In this document: one piece after another, positions 8,517 through 16,449 of the stretch
How positions within the stretch are numbered: the stretch's first letter is position 1
Layout: each line of letters opens with the position of its first letter
Assembly (NCBI RefSeq): GCF_000429245.1
Contig: NZ_AUBM01000007.1
Location: 232,163 to 296,162 of the forward strand
Direction of reading: 5' to 3'
DNA length: 64,000 nucleotides
Source: Schaalia georgiae DSM 6843
GTDB lineage: Bacteria > Actinomycetota > Actinomycetes > Actinomycetales > Actinomycetaceae
Notes under the pieces: model-generated
Told to the model about the DNA's origin: nothing
The model's database searches: none
The model's input: only the letters and a program-made list of their open reading frames with translations
Position numbers and translations under genes: made by a program

Positions 8517-9344
8517 ATGTCCGACGCACGCGCGCAGTTGCTCGACCGCATCGAGCAGCTCCATTTGAACGATGAGCACCAGCAGATCATCGCACTGATA
8601 GAGGCTCAGAGCGATTTCACCGGCGACTACGACCTTGCGTCGTTGTTGGCGCGCGCGTACAACAACTACGCCCAGCCCCACATGGACACCTACCACGACC
8701 TGCTCCGCAGGGCTGTGGACCTGCTGCGCGGAGTGGAGACCGAGGGCCTGTCGGATCCGAAGTGGCATTACCGGATCGGTTACGCGCTCTACTTCCTCGA
8801 CCGCGAGGACGAGGCCCTCATCTACCTCCGCCAGGCCCAGGCGCTCGACCCCACGGACACCGCCGTCACCGACCTCATCGACAGCTGCCACCGCTCCCTC
8901 ACCGCACGCACGGAGCTGCTCCCCATCACCACGCAGAGCATCGCCGACTACTTCGACGACCGGGGGTGGACCTACAACCTCGACGACAACACCCTGTTCA
9001 CCGGTTTCACCGAAGGGCTGTACCGCTTCCGCAAGGAGACCGACACCGATGACCTGAGCCTGTGGGGCGCCCTGCGCACCGACGCGCCCATGGACCTGCG
9101 CCCCCGGCTGGTCGAGACCTGCAACGACTGGAACAACTCGACCCGTTGGCCCAAGACCCACGTCGTCACCCTGGATGACGGGACCGTGCGCATCTGCGCC
9201 GAGCAGTACCTGACGACGCATTTCGGCATGACCCGCGCCCAGTTGTCGATGGCGGTGACCCGTTTCATCGACACGTCGGAGCAGTTCTTCTCCCACATCG
9301 TCGAGCGCTTCCCGTCGCTCGCCCAGCCCCCGAGCGAGGACTGA
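8517..9344 (+). CDS. TPR-like/YbjN domain protein, copy 1
   Basis: 275 residues. The N-terminal half (about 1-125) is helical with TPR-like spacing (LLARAYNNYA, then IGYALYFLDREDEALIYLRQAQALDP). The C-terminal half is a YbjN domain, a fold like type III secretion chaperones, seen in YFDDRGWTYN, LVETCNDWNNSTRWPKTHV and the final helix RFIDTSEQFFSHIVERFPSL. YbjN domains are thought to act in protein-protein contacts; no enzyme residues are visible. GAGGAGACGG precedes ATG 8517. It is the first of three tandem paralogues 7-12 bases apart, clearly one operon. Confidence 0.8.
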   Translation: MSDARAQLLDRIEQLHLNDEHQQIIALIEAQSDFTGDYDLASLLARAYNNYAQPHMDTYHDLLRRAVDLLRGVETEGLSDPKWHYRIGYALYFLDREDEALIYLRQAQALDPTDTAVTDLIDSCHRSLTARTELLPITTQSIADYFDDRGWTYNLDDNTLFTGFTEGLYRFRKETDTDDLSLWGALRTDAPMDLRPRLVETCNDWNNSTRWPKTHVVTLDDGTVRICAEQYLTTHFGMTRAQLSMAVTRFIDTSEQFFSHIVERFPSLAQPPSED

Positions 9345-9351
9345 GGCCCCC

Positions 9352-10191
9352 ATGGCGGCTATCGACGAAGAGGAGCGCTTGAGGCTGCTGGCCGAGGTGG
9401 CGCAGCTGCACGACGCCGGCCAGCACCAGCAGATCATCGCCCGCATCGAGAGGGTGAACGGGCACCGCGAGGACTACGTGATGGCCGGCCTGCTGGCGCG
9501 CGCGTACGTCAACTACGCGGACTCGTCGAAGTCCTCGTTCAACCAGCTCCACCAGACCGCCGTCGACTTGTTGGCGCCCTTCGAGCAGGAGGGCGCCAAC
9601 GACCCCATGTGGAACTTCCGGATGGGCGCCGCCCTGTACTGGCTGGACCGTTTGGACGAGGCGATGCCCCGCTTGCGCCGCGCGTGCGAGCTGGACCCGG
9701 CGGACACGGCGTTCGCGCAACTCACCGAGAAGTGCGCCCAGGAGATCGCCGACAAGACGACCGTCACCCCCATCACAACGAAAACGATCACCGAACACCT
9801 CGATTCGCGTGAGGCCACTTACGCCTTCCACGACGACGGCGCAGTGTGCATGATGTTCCCCGTCGGGCACTACTGGTTCTCGGTTTCCCCGGAGGACAAC
9901 AACCTGTCGCTGCTGGCCAGGATCGAGACGCCCGCGTCCCTCGACCTGCGCCCCGCACTGGTGGAGGTCTGCAACGACTGGAACTCCAGGACCCGCTGGC
10001 CGAAGGCGAGCGTCTTCGTGAACGACGAGGGCAAGGCCTTCGTCTACGCCGAGATGCACCTCACCCTCAGCGGCGGGATGACACGGGCCACCGTGAGCAC
10101 GAACATCGACCGTTTCGTCAGCACCTCCCAGCAGTTCTTCACGCACGTCGGCGAGCGCTTCCCGTCGTTGGCCTACTCCCCCGAAGAGTGA
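9352..10191 (+). CDS. TPR-like/YbjN domain protein, copy 2
   Basis: 279 residues with the same two-part layout as its neighbours. The TPR-like N-terminus has MGAALYWLDRLDEAMPRLRRACELDP. The C-terminal YbjN domain has LVEVCNDWNSRTRWPKASV and RFVSTSQQFFTHVGERFPSLAY. It begins seven bases after copy 1 and has only a weak ribosome binding site, so it probably depends on coupled translation. Identity to copies 1 and 3 is clear along the whole length, so the cluster arose by tandem duplication followed by much divergence. Confidence 0.8.
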   Translation: MAAIDEEERLRLLAEVAQLHDAGQHQQIIARIERVNGHREDYVMAGLLARAYVNYADSSKSSFNQLHQTAVDLLAPFEQEGANDPMWNFRMGAALYWLDRLDEAMPRLRRACELDPADTAFAQLTEKCAQEIADKTTVTPITTKTITEHLDSREATYAFHDDGAVCMMFPVGHYWFSVSPEDNNLSLLARIETPASLDLRPALVEVCNDWNSRTRWPKASVFVNDEGKAFVYAEMHLTLSGGMTRATVSTNIDRFVSTSQQFFTHVGERFPSLAYSPEE

Positions 10192-10203
10192 TCAGGAGCC
10201 GGT

Positions 10204-11052
10204 ATGTTCGGTGTGTTCCAGCCCCGCCAACGACTGTTCGCGAAGATATCGCGCCTCAACACCGATGGCGAGTACCAGCGCGTCATCGCCCTCATCGAGG
10301 GGCACAGGGGCTACGAGAACGACTACGAGCTGGTGGGCCTGCTGGCCCAGGCCTACATCGACTACGCACAGCCGTCCATGGACGCCTTCAAGGACCTTCT
10401 CCAGTCGGCGGCCAACTTGCTTGCGAGCACGCAGGCGCAGGGCGCGGGCGACCCGCTGTGGAACCAGCGGATGGGGGTCGCGCTGTACTGGATGGACCGC
10501 AATGAGGAAGCGGTGCCGTACCTGCGCCACTCGCTGCAGTTGAACCCGTCGGACTCGACGACCTCCAGGTTCCTGGAGCTCTGCGAGGCGGAGATCACCG
10601 AGCGCACCACCGTGGCCCCGCCGACGGTCGAGCAGATCGCGCGGTACTTCGACCGCAAGGACTGGAAGTACGCGCTCAAAGAGGACAAGGGCGTGCTGGT
10701 TACGGACTTCACACGGGGCCACTACTGGCTGTCGTGCGACTCCGACGGTAGCGACATCCAGCTCCGCGGGGCGCTGCTGGTGGTGCCCGACGAGGACCTG
10801 AAGGCTCCTCTGATGGACGCGTGCAACGAGTGGAACTCGCTGATGCGCTGGCCCAAGGCCTACGTCTCGGACATCGACGGGCCGCTGCGGATCTACGCGG
10901 AGATGTACGTGACGTGCAGGCACGGCCTCACGTTCACGAACCTGTGCGTCAACGTCAGTCGTTTCATCCACACCGCCGAGGACTTCTTCGAGGACATCAC
11001 GACGAAGTTCCCGACTCTGCTGCAGGATCCTCCCCAGGAAGGGGACTCCTGA
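10204..11052 (+). CDS. TPR-like/YbjN domain protein, copy 3
   Basis: 282 residues. It keeps the TPR-like helices (MGVALYWMDRNEEAVPYLRHSLQLNP) and the YbjN core (LMDACNEWNSLMRWPKAYV, RFIHTAEDFFEDITTKFPTLL). AGGAG lies five bases before ATG 10204. It is the last gene of the three-gene set. The most conserved stretch in all copies is the CN-W-N block, which may mark a binding surface. Confidence 0.8.
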   Translation: MFGVFQPRQRLFAKISRLNTDGEYQRVIALIEGHRGYENDYELVGLLAQAYIDYAQPSMDAFKDLLQSAANLLASTQAQGAGDPLWNQRMGVALYWMDRNEEAVPYLRHSLQLNPSDSTTSRFLELCEAEITERTTVAPPTVEQIARYFDRKDWKYALKEDKGVLVTDFTRGHYWLSCDSDGSDIQLRGALLVVPDEDLKAPLMDACNEWNSLMRWPKAYVSDIDGPLRIYAEMYVTCRHGLTFTNLCVNVSRFIHTAEDFFEDITTKFPTLLQDPPQEGDS

Positions 11053-11198
11053 GCCCCAGTGCTCTGCCGGATGCGGCGGGCGCGGTGGCCTGCAGCCCCC
11101 GGACGGCGGATGGGCGCCGCGTGCCCCATTCGGGGCTTCGGGGCGGTCTTGTCCTCTCAGGCGCCGGGGAGTAGCCTCTCCACAGAGGTGATCGATCA

Positions 11199-11663
11199 AT
11201 GGCACAGGCGTTGTGGGCTTTGAACCTGGTGTGGCAGGCTGTGGCGGCGGGGTTCGCCTTCTCCTACGCCGTCACCCTCGGCGCGTTCTTCCAGTGGCAG
11301 GTGCGCGCCGGGGACGACGAGTTCTTCACACGGGTGTACACGCCCTTCCGCACGACGCTCCGCCTCAAGTGGCGCTACAGGTTGTTCATGCCCTTCGGGC
11401 CCGCTCTGACGGCAGCCGCGTCCCTGGCCTTCAACCACTCCGCGCACGCCGCCCTCCCACAGGTCCTGGCCGTCGTCGTGTTCTTCCTCTACTACTTCCT
11501 CGCGCACGTTCCGACTGGTTTCGCGAAGGCCGAGGAGGACCTCATGTCCGGGAAGGGCCTGACTGAGCGCCAACGGCGGATCTACTTGCGCCTCAACATC
11601 CCCCTGCACATCCTCATGGGCTCCCTGTACGCGGCTACCGCCGTGGCGCTCGCCCTCACCTGA
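11199..11663 (+). CDS. Small four-helix membrane protein, function unknown
   Basis: 154 residues. Hydrophobic segments are seen around residues 6-28, 60-80, 84-105 and 130-152. Charged loops between them include a conserved-looking RLKWRYRLF. I do not recognise the family; a DUF1772-like membrane protein is possible. GAGGTGA lies eight bases before ATG 11199. Whether it belongs with the YbjN operon is unclear, since 146 bases separate them. Confidence 0.6.
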   Translation: MAQALWALNLVWQAVAAGFAFSYAVTLGAFFQWQVRAGDDEFFTRVYTPFRTTLRLKWRYRLFMPFGPALTAAASLAFNHSAHAALPQVLAVVVFFLYYFLAHVPTGFAKAEEDLMSGKGLTERQRRIYLRLNIPLHILMGSLYAATAVALALT

Positions 11664-11730
11664 GCGCAGCGCGCCGACCATTGCCCACTGCGACTCGGCG
11701 TCGGTAGCGCTCTCACCGGACGAAAGCCGA

Positions 11731-11776
11731 TTGACAGGTCCCCGCTCTGCCTCTACTCTTGAATGAAACGTTTCAT
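11731..11776 (+). promoter_or_regulatory. Promoter and LacI-type operator of the aldolase gene
   Basis: TTGACA (11731-11736), a 17-base spacer and TACTCT (11754-11759) make a good promoter. The perfect palindrome ATGAAACGTTTCAT (11763-11776) covers the expected start point. Three related sites lie at rhaM, rhaT and the LacI repressor gene. The site contains an in-frame ATG (11763), which is therefore unlikely to be the real start. Confidence 0.8.
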
Positions 11777-11795
11777 CCTCAATGCGGAGGCGCCC

Positions 11796-12896
11796 ATGAC
11801 CATCCCCACCGCGGACTTCATCGCACTGTGCAACCGGATCGGAGCGGACCCCGAGTTCACCAGGGCCGGAGGCGGCAACTCGTCGGCGAAGACCGGTACG
11901 ACCCTGCGCATCAAGCCCAGCGGAGTCCCCCTGGCGACCCTACGGGAGGAGGACCTGATCCCCCTCGACATCCCCACACTGCTCAACGCCCTCCACTCCC
12001 CCGCCCCCGAGGGCGAGGATCCCGTCCGCGCCGCTGCGGAGCGGGCCCAACTGGGGCACCACGACAGGCGCCCCAGCGTCGAGATCCTCTTCCACGCCCT
12101 CATCCCCGACCCCTTGGTACTGCACCTCCACCCACTCACCGCCAACGCCGTCACCTGCAACGCCAGGGGCGCCGCCCTCACCGAGGAGATATTCGGGGAC
12201 CAGGCGATCTGGGTGGACTACACGGATCCCGGGATCCCGCTCGCCCTGGAGGTCGAACGGCAGCGCGAAGCCTTCCAGGCCCGCCACCACAAGCAGCCCC
12301 CGCGCATCACAATGCTCGGCAACCACGGAGTGATCGTGTCCGGCGCCACCGTCGAGGAGGTTGATGAAAGGGTTCATTTCCTCACGGCCTCCATCCGGGC
12401 GGCCATTGAACGCGCAGCCACCAATATGGAGGAGCGGTGCCGCCGCATCGCCTCCCATTTCAAAGGGGCCACCGGGGCGGCGGCAGTCGCCATCGCCGCC
12501 GACGAGGCCGCCCGCTCGGACTCGGAACGCGATGCCGGCCCCGTGTCGCGCGGCCCCCTGATCCCCGACCAGATCGTGTACGCCGGATCGCTCCCCCTCC
12601 TGCTGGACCGCAACGACACCGAGGAGGTCGTGGGGGCGAAGACCGCGCTCTACCGGGCTCAGCACGGACGACTGCCCATCGTCGCGGTCATCCCGGCCAC
12701 GGCCGTCATCGCCCGGGGCGATTCCCAGGGCAGCGCCGACAACGCCCTCGCCGTCTTCCTCGACGCCCTGCGTGTGGCCCGTGAGGCCGACCTCCTAGGG
12801 AAAGTGCGGGTCATGGACGAGGAGGAGCGGTGCTTCATCGAGCACTGGGAGGCCGAGTCCTACCGGAGGCAGGTGGCCAGCACCGGACTGCCCTGA
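11796..12896 (+). CDS. Class II aldolase/adducin family protein, probable rhamnose-pathway aldolase
   Basis: 366 residues. Class II aldolase features: GGGNSSAK near the start (phosphate binding), VEILFHAL (catalytic Glu), VLHLHPLTAN (two zinc His) and GNHGVIVSG (third His). The C-terminal 130 residues contain LIPDQIVYAG and FIEHWEAESYR, typical of the larger class II aldolase subgroup. L-rhamnulose-1-phosphate cleavage is inferred from the shared operator and the convergent rhaMIB genes, since no other aldolase is present in the locus. ATG 11796 is chosen because GGAGG lies five bases upstream, while ATG 11763 falls inside the operator. A 27-base tandem duplication spans the stop codon. Confidence 0.8.
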   Translation: MTIPTADFIALCNRIGADPEFTRAGGGNSSAKTGTTLRIKPSGVPLATLREEDLIPLDIPTLLNALHSPAPEGEDPVRAAAERAQLGHHDRRPSVEILFHALIPDPLVLHLHPLTANAVTCNARGAALTEEIFGDQAIWVDYTDPGIPLALEVERQREAFQARHHKQPPRITMLGNHGVIVSGATVEEVDERVHFLTASIRAAIERAATNMEERCRRIASHFKGATGAAAVAIAADEAARSDSERDAGPVSRGPLIPDQIVYAGSLPLLLDRNDTEEVVGAKTALYRAQHGRLPIVAVIPATAVIARGDSQGSADNALAVFLDALRVAREADLLGKVRVMDEEERCFIEHWEAESYRRQVASTGLP

Positions 12897-12925
12897 CCGG
12901 TGGCCAGCACCGGACCGCCCTGACC
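12872..12925. repeat. 27-base tandem duplication across the aldolase stop codon
   Basis: 12872-12898 and 12899-12925 are adjacent copies differing at one base (T/C). The first copy carries the stop codon in use; the second lies in the 3' region. It appears to be a recent replication-slippage event. Confidence 0.75.
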
Positions 12926-13008
12926 GCCGCCCTGTCCGGCGGACGGGGCGCCGGGCCGTGGTGTCCCAGCGGGCCGCTTCGACCGACCGGAGGCAGGCGC
13001 GTCGCCGC

Positions 13009-14547
13009 CTACGCCCCACCGCGCGCGACCCGCTCCTCGGCCCGCTCCCACTGGGACGCGGCTCCGCGCCGCGGAACGTAGCGCGCGAGGGGGGCCGACG
13101 AGGCGACGAGGCGCCTCATGTCCCCCAGGCCTCCGGACACGGCGCCGACAGCGCGCAGCTGGACGAGCATGTTCCCCAGCGCAGTCGCCTCGACGGGCCC
13201 GGCGACGACGGGGATACCCGTGGCGTCGGCTGTGGACTGGCACAGCAGGGCGTTCTTCGACCCTCCTCCGACGATGTGGATCGTGGTGGGAAAGACCCCC
13301 GACAGCTCGGCCGCCTCGCGCAGCGCGCGCCTGTAGGCGACCACCAGGGACTCGGTGATCGCCCGCAGCAGTTCCCCGCGCGTGGTGGGCACCGGCTCGC
13401 CCGCCGCCTCCAGCCGCGCGCCTACGCGCTCGATCATTCCACCGGGGGCCAAGAACTCCGGCGCATTGATGTCGAAGAGGGAGCGCATTGGCTGCGCTGC
13501 CTCGGTCTGGGCATCCAGCGAGGTCCAGTCCAGGCCGCCTTCACCCCGTTCCCTCCACTGCCGCAGGCACTCCTGCTGCACCCACATCCCCATGATGTTC
13601 TTGAGGAAGCGGACAGTGGAGTCCACGCCGAGCTCGTTCGTGAAATTCGCCAGGCGCGCTTCAGTCGTGCGCACGGGCGCACCCAGTTCCACGCCCACGA
13701 GAGACCACGTGCCCGAGGACACGAAGGCGAAGGGGCCGCCGTCCGGGTCGGCGGGGACACCGACGACCGCCGACGCCGTGTCGTGGGTGCCCACGGCCAC
13801 GAGCGGGGTCGCCTCCCCCGACGGGGAGCGCAGCCCAAGGCCGGGGACCGTGATAGGACCGACGACGGCGCCCGCCTCGACGAGGCGGGGGAATCGCGCC
13901 TCGACGCCGAACCCCTCCATGAGCGCCTCCGCGATCCCCGGGTCCCACACGCGGGTGCCCGGGTCGAGCAGGCCGGTCGTCGAGGCATTGGTGGCCTCGG
14001 TTACGGTTTCCCCAGTCAACCAGTAAGCCAGCAGATCGGGGATGAGCAGCGCCCGTCGCGCCAGGGAGGCCCGGGCCTCACGGGCGTCTGCGACCAGTTG
14101 GAACATCGTGTTGAAGGGCTGGAACTGCAGGCCATTGCGCTCGTACAGCCATTGGGCGTCCAGCTCGGCCAGGACGGCGGCCGCCGCCGGGGCGCAGCGG
14201 GGGCTGCGGTACGAGGCCGGGTTGCCCAGCAGGCGGGAGTCGGCGTCGAGCAGGGCGTAGTCCACCGCCCACGAGTCGATCCCCACGGCGTCGACCGGGC
14301 CCAGCCCGGCGGCCACGCGCAGCCCGTCGAGGATCCCCGACCACAGGGCCAGGACGTCCCACGCGTACTCCTCCCCCACTCCGGCCCCCGCCGACGAGGC
14401 GGTGCGCAGGGGCAGGCGCACCGGGCCGTTGGCGAAGCGCGCGCACTCGTGGACGCTCAGGCGCCCTCCGTCGAGGACGCCGCGCAGGACGCGGCCCGAC
14501 GAGGCGCCCAGGTCGACGGCGGCAACAGTCGTGGACACGTCACTCAC
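13009..14547 (-). CDS. rhaB: Rhamnulokinase
   Basis: 512 residues, FGGY carbohydrate kinase. The N-terminal AAVDLGASSGRV is the phosphate-1 motif; GIDSWAVDYALLD, LLIPDLLAYWLTG, VGTHDTASAVVGVP, SSGTWSLVGVE and IHIVGGGSKNALLCQ follow in the order of RhaB. It phosphorylates L-rhamnulose at O-1 in the cytoplasm. The GTG start at 14547 overlaps the rhaI stop by four bases (GTGA), so translation is coupled. It is the last gene of the rhaMIB transcript and is convergent with the aldolase gene. The open frame runs on upstream without a stop, but that part is antisense-like. Confidence 0.93.
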   Translation of the reverse strand: MSDVSTTVAAVDLGASSGRVLRGVLDGGRLSVHECARFANGPVRLPLRTASSAGAGVGEEYAWDVLALWSGILDGLRVAAGLGPVDAVGIDSWAVDYALLDADSRLLGNPASYRSPRCAPAAAAVLAELDAQWLYERNGLQFQPFNTMFQLVADAREARASLARRALLIPDLLAYWLTGETVTEATNASTTGLLDPGTRVWDPGIAEALMEGFGVEARFPRLVEAGAVVGPITVPGLGLRSPSGEATPLVAVGTHDTASAVVGVPADPDGGPFAFVSSGTWSLVGVELGAPVRTTEARLANFTNELGVDSTVRFLKNIMGMWVQQECLRQWRERGEGGLDWTSLDAQTEAAQPMRSLFDINAPEFLAPGGMIERVGARLEAAGEPVPTTRGELLRAITESLVVAYRRALREAAELSGVFPTTIHIVGGGSKNALLCQSTADATGIPVVAGPVEATALGNMLVQLRAVGAVSGGLGDMRRLVASSAPLARYVPRRGAASQWERAEERVARGGA

Positions 14548-15725
14548 GCGCCCCAACTGGCCTGGGCGCCGCCCACGCGCTCCGCCTCGGCGCGCGCCAG
14601 GTACCCCGATCGCGCGAAGGCCGCCAGGGGGTCGGGGTCGAGCCCCTGGGACTCGCGCAGCTCGCGCAGCAGGGGGCGCACATCCGTGGAGTAGGCGTCC
14701 ATGAGGACCTGGTTCGCCCCAATGACATCGTGGGAGCGCTGGGCCGCGTCCAGTGCCGCGCGGTCCACCAGCAGGGCCTTGGCCGTGGCCTCCTGGACGT
14801 TGAGGGCGGAGAGGATCTCGCCGGGGATCTTCTGCTCCAGGTTGTGGCACTGGTCGAGCATGAAGTTCACGCCGCTGGTGGCCTCCAACGCCCCGAAGGA
14901 CACGATCTCGTGCATGATGCGGAAGAGCTGGAACGGGTCGGCCGCCCCGACGACCAGGTCGTCGTCGGCGTAGAAGCGCGAGTTGAAGTCGAAGGCGCCC
15001 AGGCGCCCGGCGCGCAGCAGTTGGACCACGATGAACTCGATGTTGGTGCCCGGCGCGTGGTGACCGGTGTCGAGGCAGACCACGGCCCGCTCGCCCAAGG
15101 CGCTCACGTGCGCCAACGCCGTCCCCCAGTCGGGCACGTCGGTGTGGTAGAAGGCGGGCTCGAAGAACTTGTACTCCAGGAGCAGGCGCTGGTCCCCGCC
15201 CAGGGCGCCGTAGATGCGCCCCAGCGAGTCGGCGAGGCGGTCCTGGCGGGCCGCGATCGAGTCCTGGCCGGGGTAGTTCGTGCCATCGCCGAGCCACACC
15301 TTGAGAGTGGTGGAGCCCGTCTGGTCCATGACGTCGATGCACCGCAGATGGGCGTCGATGGCCTTGCGGCGTACCACCTCGTCGGAGTTGGTCAGCGAGC
15401 CGAATTTGTAGTCGTCGTCCTGGAACACGTTGGAATTGATGGTCCCCAGTTCGATCCCGCGCTCAGCGGCGTGGTCCCGCAGGCGCGCGAAGTCGTCGAC
15501 GCGGTCCCAGGGGATGTGGAGCGAGACCCGGGGTGTGATCCCCGTGTACTTGTGGACCTGGGCCGCGTCGTCGATCTTCTCGAAGGGGTCGCGCGGCGCG
15601 CCAGGGGTGGTGAACACTTTGAATCGTGTTCCCGAGTTGCCGAACGCCCAGCTGGGCAGTTCGATCGTTTGCTCGCGCAGCAGGCGCGCCTGGGCAGGGG
15701 TGAGGTCGGCGAGGGAGGGGGGCAT
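14544..15725 (-). CDS. rhaI: L-rhamnose isomerase (Gram-positive/Pseudomonas RhaI type)
   Basis: 393 residues. It converts L-rhamnose to L-rhamnulose. A TIM barrel with metal ligands is visible: LKVWLGDGTNYPGQ, LLLEYKFFEPAFYHTD (Glu and His), VVCLDTGHHAPGTNIE (Asp, His) and AFDFNSRFYADDD. This is the short RhaI family rather than the E. coli RhaA type. AGGAGA lies five bases before ATG 15725. The stop overlaps the rhaB start; the 171-base gap to rhaM holds no operator copy. Confidence 0.93.
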   Translation of the reverse strand: MPPSLADLTPAQARLLREQTIELPSWAFGNSGTRFKVFTTPGAPRDPFEKIDDAAQVHKYTGITPRVSLHIPWDRVDDFARLRDHAAERGIELGTINSNVFQDDDYKFGSLTNSDEVVRRKAIDAHLRCIDVMDQTGSTTLKVWLGDGTNYPGQDSIAARQDRLADSLGRIYGALGGDQRLLLEYKFFEPAFYHTDVPDWGTALAHVSALGERAVVCLDTGHHAPGTNIEFIVVQLLRAGRLGAFDFNSRFYADDDLVVGAADPFQLFRIMHEIVSFGALEATSGVNFMLDQCHNLEQKIPGEILSALNVQEATAKALLVDRAALDAAQRSHDVIGANQVLMDAYSTDVRPLLRELRESQGLDPDPLAAFARSGYLARAEAERVGGAQASWGA

Positions 15726-15896
15726 GGGGGTCTCCTATTGCTTGTGTGCGGGTTGTGGGCGCGGCGGCTCAGGGGTTCCGGTTCGGGCGGGGCCCGGGCG
15801 GGCGGCGCCCGGAGGCGCGGGTCGGCCCCGGGACGCGGCGGGGTTCCACTGGGCCCCCTCCCCTAGATCCCAGGAGGGCGGCCGGTGGAGCAGGGG

Positions 15897-16262
15897 TCAG
15901 GGGAGGTAGAAGTACTGGTGGAGGGCCTGGGCCCCTCCCCCGCCATCGGGCTCGAAGTACTGGGCCATCTCCCGCTGCCAGCGGGCGTTGACCCTGGTCG
16001 CGGCGATGGCCTCGGAGGCCGCCCGGGTGTCGTCCGCCTCGTAGTAGCCGACGACGAGGCCGGAGGAGGGGTCCAGGAAGAGCGAGTAGTTGCGCCACCC
16101 CGCCCGGCTCAGCGCGGAGCGCATCTCCTCCCATACGCGTTGGTGGACGTCGGCGTACTCCGCGAGTTTCTCGGGGCGCACTCGCAGGAGGAAGCAGGCG
16201 CGCGACGGGGAGGACTGGGATGTGGTGGCGAGTGTCTCGTCCAGGGTGGGGGTGGTCGTCAT
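15897..16262 (-). CDS. rhaM: L-rhamnose mutarotase
   Basis: 121 residues, RhaM/RhaU family. It interconverts alpha and beta anomers of L-rhamnose so that the isomerase gets its preferred form. The core begins with RACFLLRVRPEKLAEYADVH and has VWEEMRSALSRAGWRNYSLFL, the usual family blocks with a His and Tyr near the active site. The first 20 residues are a Thr/Ser-rich extension not needed for the fold. AAAGGA lies before ATG 16262. First gene of the rhaM-rhaI-rhaB transcript, preceded at 16366-16379 by a LacI-type operator. Confidence 0.9.
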   Translation of the reverse strand: MTTTPTLDETLATTSQSSPSRACFLLRVRPEKLAEYADVHQRVWEEMRSALSRAGWRNYSLFLDPSSGLVVGYYEADDTRAASEAIAATRVNARWQREMAQYFEPDGGGGAQALHQYFYLP

Positions 16263-16365
16263 AGCCGTCCTTTCTGCTCGGGCACGGTGTGCTGCTCCCG
16301 GTGTTCGCTGCGGGATGCCGGTCGTCGGGCCGTCTCCGTGAGCTGGAGCCACCGGGAGCCAGTGG

Positions 16366-16379
16366 ATGAATCGTTCAAT
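16366..16379 (-). promoter_or_regulatory. LacI-type operator upstream of rhaM
   Basis: Read on the minus strand this is ATTGAACGATTCAT, matching the aldolase operator ATGAAACGTTTCAT at 11 of 14 positions. It lies about 100 bases before the rhaM start and just past the rhaS hairpin. It suggests that rhaMIB has its own repressed promoter in addition to any read-through from rhaTPQS. Confidence 0.7.
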
Positions 16380-16405
16380 CGCGTATGCGGGCGGCCCCCG
16401 CCGAC

Positions 16406-16443
16406 GGGTCCTGTGCGGTGGGCGCGTCCACCGCACAGGACCC
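16406..16443 (-). terminator. Perfect 16-bp hairpin after rhaS
   Basis: 16406-16421 and 16428-16443 pair perfectly over 16 bases with a 6-base loop, starting seven bases after the rhaS stop. No U-run follows on the minus strand. It may partly terminate, or block 3' exonucleases and so stabilise the transporter mRNA; hairpins after the binding-protein gene often set its high expression. Confidence 0.7.
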
Positions 16444-16449
16444 GAGGGG

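Noticed and set aside
11763-11795. Upstream start codon of the aldolase
   Set aside because: It lies inside the operator palindrome and has no ribosome site; ATG 11796 has GGAGG at the right distance.
12958-14694. 578-codon plus-strand frame across rhaB
   Set aside because: Antisense shadow of rhaB and rhaI with low-complexity Arg/Gly composition.
15738-15747. CTTGTGTGCG near rhaI as another copy of the 39.9 kb element
   Set aside because: Only ten bases match, with no paired or inverted copy nearby.
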